A DNA stretch of 64,000 nucleotides from Candidatus Aalborgicola lynettensis (GTDB taxonomy: Bacteria > Pseudomonadota > Gammaproteobacteria > Burkholderiales > Burkholderiaceae_C): the NCBI GenBank assembly GCA_016719405.1, contig JADJZE010000018.1:1-64000 (forward strand). Reading direction: 5' to 3'. Of this stretch, positions 60,040 through 64,000 are shown piece by piece (position 1 is the stretch's first letter; every line of letters starts with the position of its first letter). The position numbers and the translations under genes were made by a program. The notes under the pieces are model-generated. The model saw only the letters and a list, made by a program, of their open reading frames with translations, was not told the origin of the DNA and searched no databases.

Positions 60040-63000
60040 GGACTTTCTTCCGGCAGTGATCCGATTCTGCGTTGCAGAACCGCCACCAGGTGTTCGACGC
60101 CCTTGGCCAAAGGCGCCAGCGTGTCGGGGTTGCAGACCTCGGGTGCGTGTTCGATCTGGCGTGCCTGTTCGATCAGCACGGGCAGATCAAACAAACCCAG
60201 GTTGCTCTTCAAATTGTGGGCCGCGCGTTTGAGCCGCACCCAGTCATTCACGGCCAGCGCCTCGTGTGCCATGGCAATGTCGTGCGGCAACTGCTCGGTG
60301 AGCACCGCCGCAACGGCATGGAGCATTTCAGCGTCGGCTTTCTCCACTGCGCTGGCGATGGTGTCGCGTGCAACGGTGTCACCCTCAGTGGTGCCGCCCG
60401 CAGTTTCGGGATTGGGGGCCATGGGCGCCGAAGGACTTTTGAGCACCCCGGCCCGCGCGCAAAAGTGGTCGAGCACGGCTTGCAAGGCTTTGACGTTGAT
60501 AGGCTTTGGCAGGTGTTCGTCCATACCGGCCGCAAGGCATTCTTCGCGGTCTACGGCCATGGCATTGGCCGTCATGGCGATGATGGGGGTGTGCTGGCCA
60601 GCGGGTTCGTTTTGACGAATGATGCGCGTGGCGTCAACACCGCCCATCACGGGCATTTGCATGTCCATCAGCACAACATCCCAGGCTGCGGTGGGAAACA
60701 TATCCACCCCCTGTTGACCGTTGTGCGCAAGGGTCACCCGGTGGCCCATTTTTTCGAGCACCAGGGTGGCCAGCTTCTGGTTAACCGGGTTGTCTTCGAC
60801 CACCAGAATGTTGAGTTGGCGCTGCTGCTCTTTCAAGGTATGGCGGGTTACGAAGGCAGCGGCATCACCCGCCGGGCTGGACGAATCGGCAGCACGCGGC
60901 GCCAGAATGCGGGTCAGCGTTTCGCGCAGTTCCACCGGCGTTGCGGGCTTGGTGAGGTAACCACCAATGCCGAGCTCGCGGCAGCGCTGGCTGTCGCCCT
61001 TGCCACCACCCGACGACAGCATGACCAGTTGGGTGGCCCCTTGCTGGTTTTGCGCTTTGAGTGCGGCGGCAAAACCAAAGCCGTCGAGCAGCGGCATGTG
61101 GGCGTCGAGAATGATGAGGTGGTAGGGCTTGCCCGCTTGCACGGCTTTGCCACACTGCTGCAGTGCTTCGATGCCGTTTTGGGCCTCGTCCACCTGGAAA
61201 CCCCAGGTCTGCAGCCAGTGCAGCAGGCTGCGCCGGTTGGTGGGGTGGTCGTCCACCACCAAGGCCGAAAAGCCATCCCATAAAGTCAGCGCAGGCAGGG
61301 AGTGACCGGTGTCGCCCGTTTTGGCGCGGCACTTGAGTCGCACCGAAAAATGGAAGGTGCTGCCCACGCCGGGTTCACTCTCCACGCCGATTGCACCGCC
61401 CATCAGCTGCACCAGGCGGGCGCAAATTGTCAGGCCCAACCCGGTGCCCCCAAACTGGCGGGTGGTGGAGGTGTCGGCCTGCGTAAACGCTTCAAAAATT
61501 TGTGCCTGTTTGTCTTTGGGGATACCAATGCCCATGTCGGCAACCGACAGGGTGACCATGCAGTGATCGCCTCCGCCCTCGGCCGCGCTGGCCTGCGCAC
61601 GGACCGTGATGTCGCCCTGGCTGGTGAACTTGATGGCGTTGTCGCACAGGTTGTTGAGCACCTGCCGGATACGCCCGGGGTCGCCTTCGACCATGGTCGG
61701 AAAGTCCGGCGGCAAATCCACCACCAGCTTGAGGTCTTTTTTTGCGCCCGCGCGGCAATGCTCTTGAGCGATTCGGTGATGGTGACCGGCAGGTTGAAGA
61801 GGATGTTCTCAATGGCCAGTTTGCCGGCCTCGATTTTGGAAAAATCGAGAATGTCGTTCAAGATCACCAGCAAGGCATCGGCAGAGCTGCGCACGATGCT
61901 GAGGTAGTCGCGTTGTGTGGGGTCCAGTGGCGTATCCAGCGCCAGTTCGGTCATGCCAATGATGCCGTTCATCGGGGTGCGGATTTCGTGGCTCATGTTG
62001 GCCAAAAAATCGCTCTTGGCACGGCTGGCGGCCTCGGCGGCGGTCTTGGCCTCTTGCAGGTCTTTTTCGGCCCGCTTGCGCTCGGTAATGTCCAAAATGG
62101 TGCCAATCAGGCCGGAAACGCTTCCATCCGGGCGCGTCAGGCGGGCCTTCCAGTACAGCCCGTGGCGCGTTTCGCCGGTGGCGCGGTGGGTAAAGTCACC
62201 TTCGTAGGTCTGCGCACCACCGTCGCGGAACAACTCCTTGTCTTTGGCGTCCATCATGGTGGCCATGTCGCCAGGGACCAGGTCGAACACGGTTTTGCCG
62301 ATCCAGTCTTTGCGCACAATGCCAAACAGCGACTCGAAGGCCTTGTTGAACTCCTGGTAGCGCCCGGCTTCGTCTTTGAGGTACAGGGCCGTCGGCAAGG
62401 ATTCGATCAGCTCCTGGGTGAAGTGCAGTTGCGCGGCAACCTGCTCCTCCATCTCCTTGCGTTGGGTGATGTCGGTGCGAATGGCGATGTACTGCGCCGG
62501 CAGTCCGTTCGGGTCCAGCAAGGGCACGATGGTGGCGCTAACCCAATAAAACCCGCCCGACTTTTTGCGGTTCTTGACTTCACCATGCCAGACCTTCCCG
62601 GCCGTAATGGTGGCCCACAGTTCGTCAAATACCGCCGCTGGGTGTTCACCCGACCGCACGATGCGGTGGTTGGCACCCACCAACTCCTCGCGGGCATACC
62701 CACTGATGTCGCAAAAGCGGTCGTTGGCGTAGGTGATGGTGCCTTGCAAGTCGGTCATGCTGACAATGGCATGCTGGTCCAGCGCGTACTTCTGGTTGGC
62801 CAGATCGGTGTGTAAAAGCCGCAACTCGGATTGCTGCGTTTCCTGCTGGCGAACCATTTTTGAGACCTGGTCCACCAGCAGCGCCAGGTCGTTGGCGGGT
62901 GCGCTTGCGTCCCCACCCGCAGCATCCTGGCGCAAGTGGCTGAGCAGCACCTTCAACTCGGATATGGCGGTTTCACGCGTGACCAGTTCGTCACGCAAGG

Positions 63001-63256
63001 TGGTATTGACCTTGATGAATTCTTCTGACGACACCTGCAGACTGCGCGTGCGCAAGGTGACATCCCGCTCAAACTGGGAGTAGGTTTGCTCTACGCGCCC
63101 CAGCAAATCGGGCAAGCCGTCGGCGATTTTCTGCAACGCAGGCGGCGCGCCGTGGGCTTGCAAAAAAACGCGCAACTGGTCGAGCTCAACGACGTGTGTT
63201 GCGTCGGGCAGTCGGTCCAGCAGGCGTTTGAGCTGGCGGGCGAGCGTGGCGTGCAT
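60036..63256 (-). pseudogene. Hybrid histidine kinase (PAS-PAS-HisKA-HATPase-REC-REC-HPt), split by a -1 frame change
   Basis: The 5' frame (63256 to the change near 61740) gives about 505 sensible residues: coiled coil, PAS1 (160-268), PAS2 (286-397) and HisKA with His423 in ANMSHEIRTPMNG. At a run of seven A (61737-61743, minus strand) the frame changes. The next frame holds the HATPase (LVVDLPPDFPTMVEGDPGRI, NLCDNAIKFTSQGD, GGTGLGLTICARL), receiver 1 (SALVVDDHPTNRRSL, IILDAHMPLLDG), receiver 2 (NILVVEDNPVNQKLATLV, VLMDMQMPVMGG) and an HPt domain (RAAHNLKSNLGLF). Together about 1070 residues. The sequence CAA AAA AAG contains the A AAA AAG slippery heptamer. It may be a deletion, an error or recoding. 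Confidence 0.8.
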
Positions 63257-63284
63257 GCGGTGCAGGTAGTCCGGCCCAGTGGCT

Positions 63285-64000
63285 TCAGGCCGACTCGGCG
63301 ATCCAGGTCACGGTCATGGTCTGGTTGTGCAAACGGCAGTGCGCACCGGGTGCAAACGGGCTGATTTCGCCATACGAATAAAACCCGGTGAGCAGGGTGT
63401 TTTGCCCAAACACGTCGCCCACGGCCTCAATTTCTTCGTCAATGCGGTCGCCCATGACCAGCTTGCGGCCCACACAACTCACCAGCAGCCCGATACCGCC
63501 ACCGGGGTGCGCGGCCATTTCTTTGGCGGCGTTGGCGGCGGCTTCGGCACCATCGACGAGGCGGTCGGAGCTGGCGTGCATGAGTTGCAGAAAACCGTTG
63601 GGGTCAATGTCACCGGCCAGCGTGAGGCTGCCGGAGCCCTCATCCACCGCCAAAATGGTGCGAATGACGCCGGTGGTGCTGCGCGCTTCGTTCAACATCT
63701 CAAACGGGAACAACAAGCCCGACGATGGCAGGTCTTTGGCGTAGTCGCCCAAGTATTGTTTGTACACATCGAGTGCGGGCGTGCCGTCGAGCTCAAACAG
63801 CACATTGCCCGCCGCACGGGTGACTTTGCGCAGGGTGCCAAAGGGCTCCCAGCCGCCGAACGAGCCGTGGTTGAAGCGCAGGGCATCACCACCCAGGCCC
63901 ACCGCCACCACGGCGGTGCTGGACACACCTTGCGGTGTGACGACCACCGTCTCCTGAAAGCGTGCACCGTCACCCGCCAGGCCGCCGGTAATGGCCACGT
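63285..64000 (-). CDS. FIST-domain sensor protein (C-terminal part; start lies beyond the window)
   Basis: The visible 238 residues match the FIST_N end and FIST_C domains: FNHGSFGGWEPFG, DGTPALDVYKQYLGDY, PSSGLLFPFEML, GIGLLVSCVGRKLVMGDRIDEEIEAVGDVFG, and TGFYSYGEISPFAPG near the end. FIST proteins are sensory; the NosP subgroup binds heme and senses nitric oxide and regulates a neighbouring histidine kinase. The gene lies 28 nt upstream of the hybrid kinase. The N-terminus is off the right edge, so heme-ligand residues cannot be checked. Confidence 0.85.
   Translation of the reverse strand, partial: VAITGGLAGDGARFQETVVVTPQGVSSTAVVAVGLGGDALRFNHGSFGGWEPFGTLRKVTRAAGNVLFELDGTPALDVYKQYLGDYAKDLPSSGLLFPFEMLNEARSTTGVIRTILAVDEGSGSLTLAGDIDPNGFLQLMHASSDRLVDGAEAAANAAKEMAAHPGGGIGLLVSCVGRKLVMGDRIDEEIEAVGDVFGQNTLLTGFYSYGEISPFAPGAHCRLHNQTMTVTWIAESA

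Overview
The window is high-GC, densely coding DNA from a betaproteobacterium, most likely a Comamonadaceae member (Rhodoferax/Polaromonas-like; order Burkholderiales). This is inferred from gene order (rne-rluC-HAD-Rieske-sppA-methyltransferase-maf-yceD; argH-algZ-algR beside hemCDXY and ppc), from protein style, and from a small dispersed repeat that I associate with this family from memory. No rRNA, CRISPR array, prophage or intact insertion sequence was seen. There is one tRNA (Thr, anticodon CGT).

Layout. 1-2.8 kb: a partial membrane protein, a MATE exporter and an orphan periplasmic binding protein, sitting where the rpmF-plsX-fab genes usually follow yceD. 2.8-11.7 kb: conserved housekeeping block (yceD, maf/yceF, RsmI-like methyltransferase, sppA, Rieske protein, HAD phosphatase, rluC, a ~500-nt leader, rne). 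11.7-23.1 kb: a degenerate GGDQF protein, then hemY-hemX-hemD-hemC, ppc, algR-algZ and argH. 23.4-30.1 kb: a PKD lipoprotein, a TPR/O-GlcNAc-transferase-like protein, UDP-xylose synthase and a C-methyltransferase-like protein, which looks like a surface glycosylation cassette. 30.1-38.5 kb: aldo/keto reductase, glycine/cysteine-tailed membrane protein, alpha/beta hydrolase, prfB with its programmed frameshift, pepN, fbp and tRNA-Thr. 38.5-39.2 kb: a decayed segment bounded by a second, degenerate copy of the tRNA 3' half. 39.2-44.7 kb: YiaAB, DUF3293, YdcF/ElyC-like, CNNM/CorC, apaH, rhlE. 44.8-54.1 kb: storage and stress region with a PHA-synthase-like protein divergent from an 82-aa protein plus polyphosphate:AMP phosphotransferase, then an acyltransferase, a GAF histidine kinase, ppk2 and a broken PLP enzyme. 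54.2-64 kb: signalling region with a 7TM GGEEF diguanylate cyclase, DUF4401/GDYXXLXY and DUF2157 membrane proteins, and a FIST - hybrid kinase - HD-GYP operon.

Main points. (1) One FNR/ANR-type box at 46063-46076 sits at class-II spacing to -10 elements on both strands, so PHA-synthase-like and polyphosphate genes are probably both switched on at low oxygen. (2) The FIST/kinase/HD-GYP operon has the composition of NosP-type nitric-oxide sensing systems feeding cyclic-di-GMP breakdown. (3) A two-hairpin repeat of about 60 bp occurs at least 11 times, five of them in frame inside genes (sppA, hemD, ppc, pepN, apaH), and one supplies the stop codon of a sixth gene. (4) Four apparent one-base deletions interrupt genes between 48 and 62 kb; one lies on an A AAA AAG slippery heptamer. 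They may be sequence errors, decay or, for that one, recoding.
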